A stretch of 64,000 nucleotides of DNA from Verrucomicrobiales bacterium (GCA_027488845.1 JAIYBC010000050.1:1-64000); one strand, 5' to 3'; numbered from the stretch's first letter, positions 25,843 through 38,726 are shown. Notes: generated by a model not told the origin, from the letters alone. Numbers and translations: made by a program.

Positions 25843-25871
25843 TTGACGCTCTCCGGCGCAAACCCCAATTT
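25843..25871 (+). promoter_or_regulatory. Possible promoter of the aconitase gene
   Basis: TTGACG (25843-25848) and CAATTT (25866-25871) are separated by 17 bp and lie 40 bp upstream of the aconitase ATG. A 14-bp perfect palindrome, GCCGTGGCCACGGC (25823-25836), sits immediately upstream of the -35 box. Its core CGTGGCCAC also occurs at 25811-25819, so these could be regulator sites. Confidence 0.35.
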
Positions 25872-25910
25872 CGGCGCAATCGATAGCGATTTCCCTCCGA
25901 GAAACCACCA

Positions 25911-28601
<2,691 letters not shown>

Positions 28602-28638
28602 GCGCCACCCCGCGACGGTTCGGCCGTCGACCACTTCG

Positions 28639-28678
28639 GCAGCCGCCGCGCCCCCGGGCTCGGCGGCTGCTTCCTTTT
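28639..28678 (+). terminator. Rho-independent terminator of acnA
   Basis: A perfect 10-bp stem, GCAGCCGCCG (28639-28648) with CGGCGGCTGC (28661-28670) around a 12-base loop, is followed directly by TTCCTTTT. It lies 38 bp after the aconitase stop. Confidence 0.85.
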
Positions 28679-28996
28679 GGGTCCGTCGACAGCGGGGGCG
28701 GCGAATCCCCAACCGCCCTGGGGATCCCAAGGGAGCCGGTCGCAGTCGGAGTGTGTTCCCGCGGACTCCGCCCCAAGGAGGAGGTCTTGAGGCCCCGGCG
28801 GAGCAGGGTGGCCTTCCGTGCGCCGTGAAACGGATGGCGGATTTCTGTCTGCGGATGACCGGGAATGGTGGTCGTCTACTGCAAGGCGGGATCCCGGCCA
28901 CGGAGGAGGTCCCGGGTCCCGTCCGACAAATTTGAAGGCCCGGCGTCCTTGCGGGCCGCGGGCGGTGGCGCACTGTGTTCGGCTGTAGTTCCTGTC
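28679..28996. other. Gene-free stretch upstream of the SNF2 gene
   Basis: No convincing gene, RNA or promoter. The plus-strand frame open across 28552-28935 starts inside the aconitase gene, passes through the terminator and has no protein character. A degenerate heptamer array occupies 28828-28868. Confidence 0.5.
28828..28868. repeat. Degenerate heptamer array
   Basis: Consecutive 7-mers AAACGGA, TGGCGGA, TTTCTGT, CTGCGGA, TGACCGG and a partial GAATGG. The recurring CGGA at the end of the unit shows the period. It is one of several heptamer arrays in intergenic DNA of this window. Confidence 0.5.
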
Positions 28997-31900
28997 ATGA
29001 AACCCAAAGCCAAGGTGGTCGGCGGTGCGGTCGCGTCCAAGGGGGGCCGTGTGAAGGAGTCCGCCGCGAAGACGGTGGAGATCCCGCCGGACACCGCGGC
29101 GAGCGCGTTGGCCGTCGATGTCACAGCCGCGCTGGGCCGGGCCCTGACCGCGGCCGAGATCGAAACGCTTCGCCTGGTCGAGGGCCTCTTCGCGCGGGTC
29201 CGTTCCGGCAACGCCCTCACCTTGGGCGACGTGGCGGAACTGGGCTTCCTCGTCGCGGGCAGCGCGTGGCAGAAGGTGGACCTCTGGCCCTCCCCGCCCC
29301 GGTCGCCGATGGAGCTCTGGCAGTACATCGCGGTCTTCGCGGAGGAACGGAACCTGGCTTTGCCCGAGTTCCTGCGGCCGGTCACCGCTGCCGACGAGGC
29401 CCGTCGGATCGTCGCCACACATCGTCGTGAACGCGACGTGCAGCGGTGGCGGACGCTGCTCGGAAACCTCCAGTTGGGTCCCTCCGAGGACGCCCGTCCG
29501 AGCAGCCAGATCGAACTGCGGCTGCGCCTGGATGCCAAGGAGGCGCTCGTCGAGTGGCGGAAGGCCGGCGCCGAGAACTGGTCCGGGATCAAGCCCGGCA
29601 AGTTCAAGGACTTCGACGAGAAGCACGGGGCGGATCTTCCGCCGGAGGTCGCCCTGCTGTGGCAGCCCCTGGCCCAGCGCGCCCGGTACGGATACCAGAT
29701 CGAGCTGTTCTACCACGACCAGAACACCCGGCATTTCCTGAACCGCGTCCTGCGGCTGCCGGCCTTGAACCCGTCGATCACGGGCGCCTCCGGCGAGCCG
29801 TTGATCCGTGCCGAGGCCCCGTTGCGTTGGACCCTGGGGGAGGCGAACGGCGAGGCCGACGACTACTCGCTGCGCCTGCTGACGCCGGATGGAAGGCCGG
29901 TGCCGCCGCTGCTGCTCACCCTGAACGGGCGTCCCACGCTGTATGTCACCTCGGACTCCGTCTTCACCGGACCGCCGGCGGAGGACCGGGCCCTGGACCC
30001 GGCCGCCGAGACGAAGATCCCGGTGCCCGCGCTCGAGACGCAGGCGGGCGTGAAGTTCCTTTCCCACCTGCAGGTGCAGTTGCCCACGCGTCTGGCGTCG
30101 AAGGTCCAGGTCATCACGCTCCGCCCCCGCCTCCGGGCCGAGCTGGTGCAGCCGATCGTCGGCTACGACAACGAGTTCTGCTTCATCGACCTCCTGGCGG
30201 TCACGCCGGACGAGCGCGAGGTCGAGCGCTGGAACGGGAGCGCCTGGAACGACGTCAACGCCCGGACCAACGACGGCGACGAGTCGGAAGGGGCCGAGGA
30301 ACCGCCCGTGTCCCCCGTGTCGGGTGAGCCGCTCTGGATGTTCGACCGCGCCGCGTTGGCCGAGGCGACCCGCCTGCTCGACGCCGGCGGATTCCGCTGG
30401 GACTTCGCACGTCAGCGTTGGTCGGCCAAGGTCACTCGCCAGTTCCCGGAGCGTTTCGTCCCATGGCTGAAGTCGTTGCCGCTGCACCTCGAACTCGACC
30501 TGCGCGGTGAACTCGCCTCGTTCCTCCGGGCCGAGGTCTCGGGCACCGTGAAGCTCGACGTCCAGGAGGCCGGCATCGACTGGTTCGACCTTTCCGTCAT
30601 CATCGACGTCTCCGACACCTCGCTCACGCGTGAGGAGATCAAGGTGCTGATGAACGCCCGCGGCAAGTGGGTGCGCCTCGCCGACAAGGGCTGGCGGAAG
30701 CTCGAGTTCAAGCTCTCGGCCGAGGAGGACGAGCAGCTCGCCCGTCTCGGGCTCAACCCGCACGAGTTGACCTCGGAGAAGCAGCGGCTCCATGCGCTCC
30801 AGCTGGCGGATCCCGCCGCGAAGCGGTTCCTTTCGGACGCCGGCTACGAGCGGGTCCAGCGGCGCGCGGCCGAGCTGAAGGCCAGGGTGACTCCGGATGT
30901 CCCTCCCGAGATCCGGGCGGAGCTGCGTCCCTACCAGCGTGAGGGGTTCCACTTCCTCGCCTACCTCAGCACGAACCGATTCGGCGGCGTGCTCGCGGAC
31001 GACATGGGCCTGGGCAAGACGCTCCAGACGCTCACCTGGCTCTGCTGGCTGCGGAAGCAGTACGCCCAGCCCGCGCCGGTGCTGGTCGTCTGCCCGAAGT
31101 CGGTCGCCGACAACTGGCGTGCCGAGGCCGCCCGGTTCCTCCCGGGCCTCAAGGCGCGTGTCTGGAGCAGCGACGACATGAAGGGCCTGCCGACCCAGAC
31201 GGGGTCGGCCGACCTGCACATCATCAACTACAACCAGCTCCGCAGCGTCGGCGAGAAGCTCAAGACCGAGTTCCTGGCGGTGATCCTGGACGAGGGGCAA
31301 TACATCAAGAACCCGTCGTCGGTGACCACGATGATCGCCACGCGGCTGAAGGCGATCCACCGGCTGCTGCTGAGCGGCACGCCGATCGAGAACAAGCTGC
31401 TCGACCTGTGGAGCCTCATGTCGTTCGCCATGCCCGGCGTGTTGGGCAACCGGCTTGAGTTCCAGAAGCTGTTCGACTCGAAGGACGACCCGCTGGCCCG
31501 GCGGCGTCTCGCGGCCCGGGTCCGGCCCTTCCTGCTGAGGCGGACGAAGCTGCAGGTCGCGAAGGACCTTCCGGAGCGGATCGAGGAGGACCTGTTCTGC
31601 GAACTGGAAGGCGAACAGAGGACCCTCTACCGCGCCGAGCTCAAGCGCGCGCAGCAGATGCTCCTCGGCATCACCAACCAGTCGATGCTGAACAAGAACC
31701 GCTTCAACCTGCTGACCTCGTTGCTGCGCCTGCGCCAGATCTGCTGCCATCCGCGGCTGGTGAAGGACGATTCCAAGGCCGAGAGCACCAAGGTGGAGGC
31801 GCTCATGGAGACCCTGGAGCCCATCATGGAGGAGGGGGGCAAGGTGATCGTGTTCTCGCAGTTCGTGGAGATGCTGGGGCTGCTGCGCAAGTCGATCGCG

Positions 31901-32290
31901 GAGCGTCAGTGGCCCATCTACTACCTCGCCGGGGACACCGAGAACCGGGGCGAGCTGGTCCGCCAGTTCCAGGAGCACGAGGGCGAGGCGGTGTTCCTCA
32001 TCTCGCTGAAGGCGGGCGGATTCGGCCTCAACCTGACGGCCGCCAGCTACGTGATCCTCTTCGATCCGTGGTGGAATCCCGCCGTGGAGAACCAGGCCAT
32101 CGACCGGGCCCACCGCATCGGCCAGAAGAAGACCGTCATCGCCTACCGCCTGCTCATCAAGGAGAGCGTCGAGGAGAAGATCCGTGCGCTGCAGAAGTCC
32201 AAGAGCCAGCTCGCGGACGACGTCCTCGGCGAGGACAAGTTCGCCCAGAGCCTGACGCTCGACGACCTGCGCTACCTGTTCGCGGACTGA
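28997..32290 (+). CDS. SNF2-family ATPase (Swi2/Snf2-type DEAD-like helicase)
   Basis: 1097 residues from the ATG at 28997; an earlier in-frame start at 28865 adds a stretch without protein character. The N-terminal 600 or so residues are unassigned and may carry a helicase-associated domain. Motif I (D-D-M-G-L-G-K-T) is near residue 670, motif II is D-E-G-Q near 764 rather than the commoner D-E-A-H/D-E-A-Q, motif III (L-L-S-G-T-P-I-E-N) near 792, and motif VI (Q-A-I-D-R-A-H-R-I-G-Q) near 1032-1042. Such proteins are double-stranded DNA translocases that remodel protein-DNA complexes. The gene stands alone and no defence genes surround it. Confidence 0.9.
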   Translation: MKPKAKVVGGAVASKGGRVKESAAKTVEIPPDTAASALAVDVTAALGRALTAAEIETLRLVEGLFARVRSGNALTLGDVAELGFLVAGSAWQKVDLWPSPPRSPMELWQYIAVFAEERNLALPEFLRPVTAADEARRIVATHRRERDVQRWRTLLGNLQLGPSEDARPSSQIELRLRLDAKEALVEWRKAGAENWSGIKPGKFKDFDEKHGADLPPEVALLWQPLAQRARYGYQIELFYHDQNTRHFLNRVLRLPALNPSITGASGEPLIRAEAPLRWTLGEANGEADDYSLRLLTPDGRPVPPLLLTLNGRPTLYVTSDSVFTGPPAEDRALDPAAETKIPVPALETQAGVKFLSHLQVQLPTRLASKVQVITLRPRLRAELVQPIVGYDNEFCFIDLLAVTPDEREVERWNGSAWNDVNARTNDGDESEGAEEPPVSPVSGEPLWMFDRAALAEATRLLDAGGFRWDFARQRWSAKVTRQFPERFVPWLKSLPLHLELDLRGELASFLRAEVSGTVKLDVQEAGIDWFDLSVIIDVSDTSLTREEIKVLMNARGKWVRLADKGWRKLEFKLSAEEDEQLARLGLNPHELTSEKQRLHALQLADPAAKRFLSDAGYERVQRRAAELKARVTPDVPPEIRAELRPYQREGFHFLAYLSTNRFGGVLADDMGLGKTLQTLTWLCWLRKQYAQPAPVLVVCPKSVADNWRAEAARFLPGLKARVWSSDDMKGLPTQTGSADLHIINYNQLRSVGEKLKTEFLAVILDEGQYIKNPSSVTTMIATRLKAIHRLLLSGTPIENKLLDLWSLMSFAMPGVLGNRLEFQKLFDSKDDPLARRRLAARVRPFLLRRTKLQVAKDLPERIEEDLFCELEGEQRTLYRAELKRAQQMLLGITNQSMLNKNRFNLLTSLLRLRQICCHPRLVKDDSKAESTKVEALMETLEPIMEEGGKVIVFSQFVEMLGLLRKSIAERQWPIYYLAGDTENRGELVRQFQEHEGEAVFLISLKAGGFGLNLTAASYVILFDPWWNPAVENQAIDRAHRIGQKKTVIAYRLLIKESVEEKIRALQKSKSQLADDVLGEDKFAQSLTLDDLRYLFAD

Positions 32291-32309
32291 GCGTCGTCGT
32301 CGTGCAGGT

Positions 32310-32413
32310 GTAGGAGACGACGTGAGGAGTCTCGTGCAACCCCCTTCGGTTGCGACGTTGGACTGGCGAAGGTGTTTGGGGACTGGCCAGGGACTCGTGA
32401 CCTCGTCTCCTAC
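32310..32413 (+). other. Foldable intergenic element before guaA (structured RNA or MITE-like)
   Basis: The ends form a perfect 11-bp inverted repeat: GTAGGAGACGA (32310-32320) and TCGTCTCCTAC (32403-32413). Inside, GAGTCTC (32327-32333) pairs with 32390-32396 with one G-U, GCAACC (32336-32341) pairs with GGTTGC (32348-32353), and CTGGC (32363-32367) can pair with GCCAG (32386-32390). The result is a branched fold of about 104 bases ending 57 bases before the guaA start. A GGT trinucleotide flanks both sides. It could be a guaA leader RNA, a terminator region of the SNF2 gene, or a small non-autonomous element with terminal inverted repeats. It matches no riboswitch class I know. Confidence 0.45.
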
Positions 32414-32470
32414 GGTGTGCTGGTTCAAATCCGGCTTGATGCGGCCCGCGGCCGGCCGGCATCGTCGCGC

Positions 32471-34009
<1,539 letters not shown>

Positions 34010-34125
34010 GCCGTGCCGGCGGCTTCCCAAGTCTTGGCGTACTCGTGCGAGGTGCGGATCCGGTTCCAGGGAATGGATCCGGCCAAGTCGGAAGGGGGAA
34101 CGAGCCCGCTGCGGAATCCCCGGGA

Positions 34126-34142
34126 TCCGTGAAATCCGAGTC
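34126..34142. repeat. Dispersed 17-mer, copy 1
   Basis: TCCGTGAAATCCG(A)GTC, one mismatch from the form at 59903 and 62261. It lies in the convergent gap between guaA and the small Cys-motif gene. The sequence itself is two imperfect 9-mers, TCCGTGAAA and TCCGAGTCG. Confidence 0.5.
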
Positions 34143-34183
34143 GGACCTCCCGCAATGAAACGGCCATCCCGCCCCGCCGGCGT

Positions 34184-34519
34184 TCAGTAGCCGCACTCGA
34201 GGGTGATCACCTCGCCGCAGGAGCACCGGACCTCGATGTGGGTGATCCGGTCGCCGTCGCGGACGACCTGGGTGACGGCCGGCTTGTGGCCGGATCCCGC
34301 GTCGTGGCCGCCGCTGTTGGGAGCTCCGGACGGCTTGGCCTTGAGGGGCGAGGAAACCTGTCCCGGCGACGGAGGGACCGATCCGGGCAGGCTGACGGTC
34401 TTGCCGGCTCCCAGCGGGATGAACCGGCCGGCGGCGTCGGCCGCGCCCGAGACGCGTCCGCCTGGAAGGGATCCAGGCCGGGGAGATCCCGGCACCAAAG
34501 GTTGGAAGTCGGAAGCCAT
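34184..34519 (-). CDS. Small Cys-motif protein at the end of the motor operon, unknown
   Basis: 111 residues. The first 75 are low-complexity, rich in Gly, Pro and Ser and probably disordered. The last 30 look structured, with V-R-D-G-D-R-I at 86-92 and a C-S-C-G-E ... C pattern (C99, C101, C109) that could bind metal. The ATG lies 9 bp after the motB stop, so it belongs to the flagellar operon. I do not recognise the family. The compact C-terminus with ordered codon use and the position argue that it is a real gene and not chance reading frame. Confidence 0.65.
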   Translation of the reverse strand: MASDFQPLVPGSPRPGSLPGGRVSGAADAAGRFIPLGAGKTVSLPGSVPPSPGQVSSPLKAKPSGAPNSGGHDAGSGHKPAVTQVVRDGDRITHIEVRCSCGEVITLECGY

Positions 34520-34528
34520 GGAAATCGT

Positions 34529-35272
34529 TCAGCGCCGGAGGACGTTCTCCTTCGCACGGAGGATCACGGTCACGCGACGGTTCCGTTCGTCCTCGATGTC
34601 GATCTCCGGAAGCGGCGTGGTGTCGGCGTAGCCGGCGATCCGGCGGATCTGCTTCGACTGCACGTCGTGCTTCATGAGAACGCGTCGGGCCGAATGGGCG
34701 CGATCGGTGGAAAGATCCCAGCTGTCGGGTCCGCCCGGCTTCGACTCGAACCCGTTCTCGGTGTGGCCCTCCAGCTCGATGTTGAAGTGGTTGGAGAACT
34801 GGTTGATCTGCCAGGCGAGGGTCGTGAAGATCCATTCGCCGTATTCGGAAAGCTCGTTCGAACCGGGCTTGAAGAGCGGCTTCCGGTTCCGGTCGAACAT
34901 GTTCAGGCGGATGCCGTCGCTCAGGAGGTCCATCCGCATGGGAGTCTCGTCCGGCAGTTCCGGATTCGTCTGCAGGCTCTTGAGGAGGTCCTCGCTCATC
35001 TTGCGCAGGAGCGTGAGTTCCACCATCGAGGTCGGCTCGAAGTTGCCCCGTGCGCTGCGGGACGCGGAATCGGAGTTCTCGTTGAGGATGCCGGTGGACT
35101 GCTTGGTGATGGCGCCGAACGGATTCCGGAAGGAATGCTCGACGGCTTCCTTGATCTTCTGGTCCTGGGAGACGAGCCAGAGGACGAGGAAGAGGGCCAT
35201 CATCGCGGTCACGAAGTCCGCGTAGGCGACCTTCCAGGCGCCGCCGTGATGTCCGTGTTTTCCTCCTCCCAT
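34529..35272 (-). CDS. motB: Flagellar motor stator protein MotB
   Basis: 247 residues. A Gly/His-rich N-terminus leads into the single membrane helix at about 15-37, which carries the proton-binding Asp (D19 in A-Y-A-D-F-V-T-A-M-M-A-L-F). The plug and linker follow, then an OmpA-like peptidoglycan-binding domain at about 120-240 with G-H-T-E-N and later D-R-A-x-S-A-R-R. It forms the stator with MotA and anchors it to peptidoglycan. It begins 21 bp after motA. Length is a little below E. coli MotB (308). Confidence 0.93.
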   Translation of the reverse strand: MGGGKHGHHGGAWKVAYADFVTAMMALFLVLWLVSQDQKIKEAVEHSFRNPFGAITKQSTGILNENSDSASRSARGNFEPTSMVELTLLRKMSEDLLKSLQTNPELPDETPMRMDLLSDGIRLNMFDRNRKPLFKPGSNELSEYGEWIFTTLAWQINQFSNHFNIELEGHTENGFESKPGGPDSWDLSTDRAHSARRVLMKHDVQSKQIRRIAGYADTTPLPEIDIEDERNRRVTVILRAKENVLRR

Positions 35273-35293
35273 GGGTTTCCGGTGTTCCTGCGG

Positions 35294-36151
35294 TTATTTG
35301 CCGATGCCCTTGAGCATGTTCTCGAGGTCCTCTGCGGACGGCTTGATGTCGCTGGGCAGTCCGCGGCGGGCGACCTCGATGGCCATGATCGGCGCCATGC
35401 CCGTGGCGAAACCGGTGACCGCCTTCGACAACGTGCGGAAGAATCCCATCTCGGACTGGCCGTTCAGCGTCATGGTGACGGCGATGGGGCTCAGGTAGCC
35501 GTAGGAAACCAGGATCCCGAGGAAGGTGCCGACCAGCGCCGCGGCGACGTGGTGGCCGATCTCGGCAGCCGGTCCGCCGATCGAGCCCATGGTCACCACG
35601 ATTCCCAGGACCGCCGCGACGATGCCGAAGCCGGGCATCGCGTCGGACGCCTTGGAGAGCACTTCGATCGGCTTGTGGTGCTCCTCTTCCATGGCGGCCA
35701 ACTCGGTGTTGATGAGCGCCTCCAACTGGTCGGGCTTCACCTTGCCGTCGATGAGGGGGCGCAGCGCGCCGGTGAGGAGGTCCACCGCATGGTGGTTGCC
35801 GGAGAAGGCGGGATACTTCGAAAGGATGGTGCTGGAATGCGGGTCGGAAACGTGGGGCTCCAGGGCGATCATGCCGTTGCGGCGTCCCAGCATGAACAGC
35901 TCGTAGAGGGCCTTGAACATGTCCTCATAGGCCCCCTTGGTGAACGGGGACGGCTTCAGGCACCCCAGGATCTGGGCGACCAGGTTCTTCAGGACGTTCA
36001 TGGGGGCCATGATGATCAGCGACCCGCCGGCCGCCCCGAGGATCACCACGAATTCCGAGGGCTGGACCAGCACCAGGGGCTGACCTCCCGCCATCATGAA
36101 TCCGCCCAGGACGGAGAGGGTGACGATAATGGAACCAACGATGACCAGCAT
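35294..36151 (-). CDS. motA: Flagellar motor stator protein MotA
   Basis: 285 residues (E. coli MotA has 295). Four membrane helices are visible: two near the N-terminus (about 1-20 and 33-55) and two after the large cytoplasmic loop (about 170-195 and 205-230). The P-G-F-G-I-V-A-A-V-L-G-I segment with the conserved Pro of helix 3 is characteristic of proton-type MotA. The charged loop that contacts FliG lies between helices 2 and 3. It follows fliA by 43 bp and precedes motB by 21 bp. Confidence 0.95.
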   Translation of the reverse strand: MLVIVGSIIVTLSVLGGFMMAGGQPLVLVQPSEFVVILGAAGGSLIIMAPMNVLKNLVAQILGCLKPSPFTKGAYEDMFKALYELFMLGRRNGMIALEPHVSDPHSSTILSKYPAFSGNHHAVDLLTGALRPLIDGKVKPDQLEALINTELAAMEEEHHKPIEVLSKASDAMPGFGIVAAVLGIVVTMGSIGGPAAEIGHHVAAALVGTFLGILVSYGYLSPIAVTMTLNGQSEMGFFRTLSKAVTGFATGMAPIMAIEVARRGLPSDIKPSAEDLENMLKGIGK

Positions 36152-36194
36152 GGGGCAGAGATCGGCGGCCGAGGCGTCCGACTAAAGGGGACAA

Positions 36195-37001
36195 TCAGCC
36201 GCGGGGGCTGGAATACTTCTGGAGGTAGCCGCGGAGGGAGAGGATCGCCTGGGAGTGGATCTGGCAGATGCGGGACTCGGTGACGCCGAAGACCTCCGCG
36301 ATCTCCCGCAGGCGCATATCCTCGAAGTAATACAGGGCCAGCACCTTGCGTTGCATCTCGGGCAGGGACTTGAGACGGGTCTCGATCACCTTCGCCAGTT
36401 CGCGGCGGGCCGCGGAGTCGACGGGGTCGGCCTGGGACTCGTCGGTGATGGTCTCGTGGTAGGAGGTATCGCCGTTCTCCTCGCCGCCATGGACCGCATC
36501 GAGGCAGACGAAGGTGGCGGGCCGGATCTGGGACATCAGGTCTTCATAGGCCTCGACCGTCATGCCCATGGCCTTGGCCATCTCGGCATCGGTCGGCGCC
36601 TCGCCCTTGGCCTGTTCCAGCTGTTGCATGACAGCTTGGACCTTCCGCGCCTTGTCGTGGACGGAGCGGGGCACCCAGTCCATGCGGCGGAGTTCGTCGA
36701 AGATCGTGCCGCGGATGCGGACGCGGGCGTAGGACTCGAAGGTCGAGCCGCCTTGGGGATCGAAGTTGCGGATCGCGTTCAGGAGTCCGACGAGGCCGGC
36801 GCTGTAGAGGTCTTCGACGTCCACATGGGGCGGGAGGCTCATGGCGAGGCGGCCGACGACGTTCTTCACGAGCGGCAGGTATTCCTGGACCATCTCGTTC
36901 TCCTTGGCGCTGCCGGGGCGGGTCTGCTTGTAAGGGGCGTACGGGCTGTTTCCGCGGCGGCGGAGATCCGTTGTGGGCGGTTGCTTCTCGGTGGTGGGCA
37001 T
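36195..37001 (-). CDS. fliA: Flagellar sigma factor FliA (sigma-28, FliA/WhiG family)
   Basis: 268 residues. The region-2 signature Y-L-P-L-V-K-N-V-V-G-R-L ... D-V-E-D-L-Y-S-A-G-L-V-G-L-L-N-A and F-E-S-Y-A-R-V-R-I-R-G-T-I-F-D-E-L-R are exactly those of FliA/WhiG sigma factors. Region 3 (P-T-D-A-E-M-A-K-A-M-G) and region 4 with a helix-turn-helix (L-R-E-I-A-E-V-F-G-V-T-E-S-R-I-C-Q-I) follow. It directs transcription of late flagellar genes. An anti-sigma flgM is not seen in the window. The N-terminal 35 residues before M-V-Q-E-Y are an unconserved extension. Confidence 0.95.
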   Translation of the reverse strand: MPTTEKQPPTTDLRRRGNSPYAPYKQTRPGSAKENEMVQEYLPLVKNVVGRLAMSLPPHVDVEDLYSAGLVGLLNAIRNFDPQGGSTFESYARVRIRGTIFDELRRMDWVPRSVHDKARKVQAVMQQLEQAKGEAPTDAEMAKAMGMTVEAYEDLMSQIRPATFVCLDAVHGGEENGDTSYHETITDESQADPVDSAARRELAKVIETRLKSLPEMQRKVLALYYFEDMRLREIAEVFGVTESRICQIHSQAILSLRGYLQKYSSPRG

Positions 37002-37033
37002 GGGGTGGGATCGGTCGGGCCGAGGCTATGGGT

Positions 37034-37279
37034 TCAAGGTTTCCCAGAGGGACTCGAGCTGGCGGCGAGCGGATTGGGAGTCGCGTTCAGCTTGGCGAGA
37101 TGCGACTCGCGCAACCCCCGGATCCAGATGCTGCACCACCAGCGGAACAAGAGACCGCCGGCAGCCGCGGATACGGAAGCTCGCCACAGGATCGACGGCC
37201 CGGAGCAGTCCTGCATCAGCCCCAGTCCGGTGCTGATCAGGAATCCCAAGAGTCCGCCAAGTATCATCAACCTTTTCAT
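37034..37279 (-). CDS. Small two-helix membrane protein in the flagellar operon, unknown
   Basis: 81 residues starting M-K-R-L. Two hydrophobic segments (about 4-22 and 31-52) are separated by a short polar turn containing Cys, followed by a polar tail. The gene lies 73 bp after flhF and 32 bp before fliA, where many bacteria have flhG/fleN. It bears no resemblance to the FlhG ATPase. Position and topology suggest a real small membrane protein linked to the flagellar system, but no family is recognised. Confidence 0.6.
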   Translation of the reverse strand: MKRLMILGGLLGFLISTGLGLMQDCSGPSILWRASVSAAAGGLLFRWWCSIWIRGLRESHLAKLNATPNPLAASSSPSGKP

Positions 37280-37352
37280 GCGTCGCTATCCCGTCGGCCT
37301 GTAAGCAACGGGCTTGCCAGCATGAAAACGTGCTGCAAATGCAGTGTTTTCC

Positions 37353-38606
37353 TCAGTTTTCCCGCGAAAATTGCCGGGTGAGGATGCGGTTCGGGTCGGC
37401 TGGGAGGAAAACTCCCGGTACATTCTGCCCCACCCCAAGCCAACCGATGGGGTAATTCGTGCCCAGGATCCAGCTCCAGATTTTGCCCCAGCGGGGTTCC
37501 TCGTCGAGGTGGGTGGCGATGACGTCGGTCACGCCCATGTCGTGGTACGCACGGGCCTGTGCGAGCACCACGGCATTCTCGTAGGCGGCGTTCAGCACCA
37601 GGTGCACCCGGACGGGGCCGAGACCGGCGAGGCGGGCCTTCAAGTCCGCCATCCCGACGGCGTCCGAAGGCGCCACGCCGGGATAGTCGATGAACAGGAG
37701 CCCGGATTCAGGCCGATCCTCGGGAAGGAAACGTTCCACCGGCACGCCCAGGATCTCGCCGTAGACGCTGAGGGATTCCGCGGTGTTGGCGCCGAGACCG
37801 TCGAGCCGCCACACCGTGGCCGATTTCCCTTCCAGCAGGACGCTTTGGGCCAGCCACTTGCACAATGCGGTCGTCTTGCCCGATCCCGGTGGTCCGATGA
37901 ACACATGCGCCTCGACACCGGCGTTCGGAGAGGACGGCGGCAGGATCCATTCGCCCTGGAGCACCTTGGCGGTCAACAGGATCTCCTCGCCCAGGGACTT
38001 CGGGGCCAATTCGCCGTGGTCCTGGCAAAGTTGTTCCACGACACGGAGCGCGTGGACCGGCAGGAGGCCGGTCGATTCCAGGATCGGGCCGACATGCCAT
38101 TCGCCCGGATAGTGCACGGACCGGGTGACGAACGATTCGACGGCGAGGGGCTTCTCCGCGGCCGGAGCTTCGGTCGGCCTTCCCGACGGGGCAGGCGGAG
38201 TCGACGGAGCGGGTGTCTCCGCCGGTGGTGCCTGACGGTTCCGTGAGATCTCGGCACGGATCTCGGACAACTCGCGGCGGAGTTCGGCCAAGGGATCGGC
38301 GGGCGCCGCGGGAGTCGGCGGGGCGGGAATCTTGGATGCGGTGCCGAGGATCTCCGCCGCCGAGGAGACCAATCCGGGTTCCTGCACCGGGGCCGCCGGG
38401 GTCGCCGGGTCGGCGGGAGCGCCGGATGCGGCGGCCTCCTCGGGGGCGGCGGCGAGCACCTCGATCCGGGGCTTCTTCCAGAGCTTCGACAGACCGTCGA
38501 CCGGCAGCCGCCGCACGCTCAGCACCACGGCGCCTGGGCCGAGCTTGGCCCGGACCTGCTCCACCGCCTCGAGGGCGTTGTCCACGATGAACGTGTGCAC
38601 TTGCAT
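37353..38606 (-). CDS. flhF: Flagellar SRP-like GTPase FlhF
   Basis: 417 residues from the ATG at 38606; an in-frame start 12 codons upstream is less likely. The N-terminus (M-Q-V-H-T-F-I-V-D-N-A-L-E-A-V) is the FlhF B-domain, followed by a Pro/Ala-rich linker at about 55-165. The NG GTPase domain has the P-loop G-P-P-G-S-G-K-T-T at 238-246 and an I-D-Y-P-G segment in the place of the usual D-T-A-G motif. FlhF marks the site of polar flagellum assembly. flhA, normally just upstream, is absent here; a fic gene stands in its place. Confidence 0.9.
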   Translation of the reverse strand: MQVHTFIVDNALEAVEQVRAKLGPGAVVLSVRRLPVDGLSKLWKKPRIEVLAAAPEEAAASGAPADPATPAAPVQEPGLVSSAAEILGTASKIPAPPTPAAPADPLAELRRELSEIRAEISRNRQAPPAETPAPSTPPAPSGRPTEAPAAEKPLAVESFVTRSVHYPGEWHVGPILESTGLLPVHALRVVEQLCQDHGELAPKSLGEEILLTAKVLQGEWILPPSSPNAGVEAHVFIGPPGSGKTTALCKWLAQSVLLEGKSATVWRLDGLGANTAESLSVYGEILGVPVERFLPEDRPESGLLFIDYPGVAPSDAVGMADLKARLAGLGPVRVHLVLNAAYENAVVLAQARAYHDMGVTDVIATHLDEEPRWGKIWSWILGTNYPIGWLGVGQNVPGVFLPADPNRILTRQFSREN

Positions 38607-38692
38607 CCGTGTTCCGGCCAAAGAACACGTTTCCCATCGCAAGCCAAGCCGGGGAACTCGGCGGTATGTGGAACGCCGGAGCGTTATGAGGG

Positions 38693-38713
38693 ACCGCCTC
38701 CCGGCGCACGCAG
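38693..38713. repeat. Direct repeat left of fic
   Basis: A 21-base sequence starting ACCGCCTCCC and ending GCACGCAG, repeated in the same orientation at 39859-39879 with one mismatch. It is preceded by ATGTGGAAC at 38666, which also precedes the other copy. It lies 14 bp beyond the fic stop codon. Confidence 0.75.
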
Positions 38714-38726
38714 TCCCAGGAACCGT

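Noticed and set aside
32310-32413. Integron attC site
   Set aside because: The inverted-repeat ends lack the GTTRRRY/RYYYAAC core and no integrase or cassette array is present.
32419-32435. tRNA-like T arm GCTGG-TTCAAAT-CCGGC
   Set aside because: Stem and loop fit, but no matching acceptor, D or anticodon arm can be built at normal distance. The six-base match GCGTCG/TGATGC would need a 150-base tRNA. A single T-arm match per window is expected by chance.
32400-32440. Resemblance of this stretch to part of selenocysteine tRNA
   Set aside because: Only short blocks match; the TCGTCTCC arm pairs with an upstream sequence instead, and there is no second half of a tRNA.
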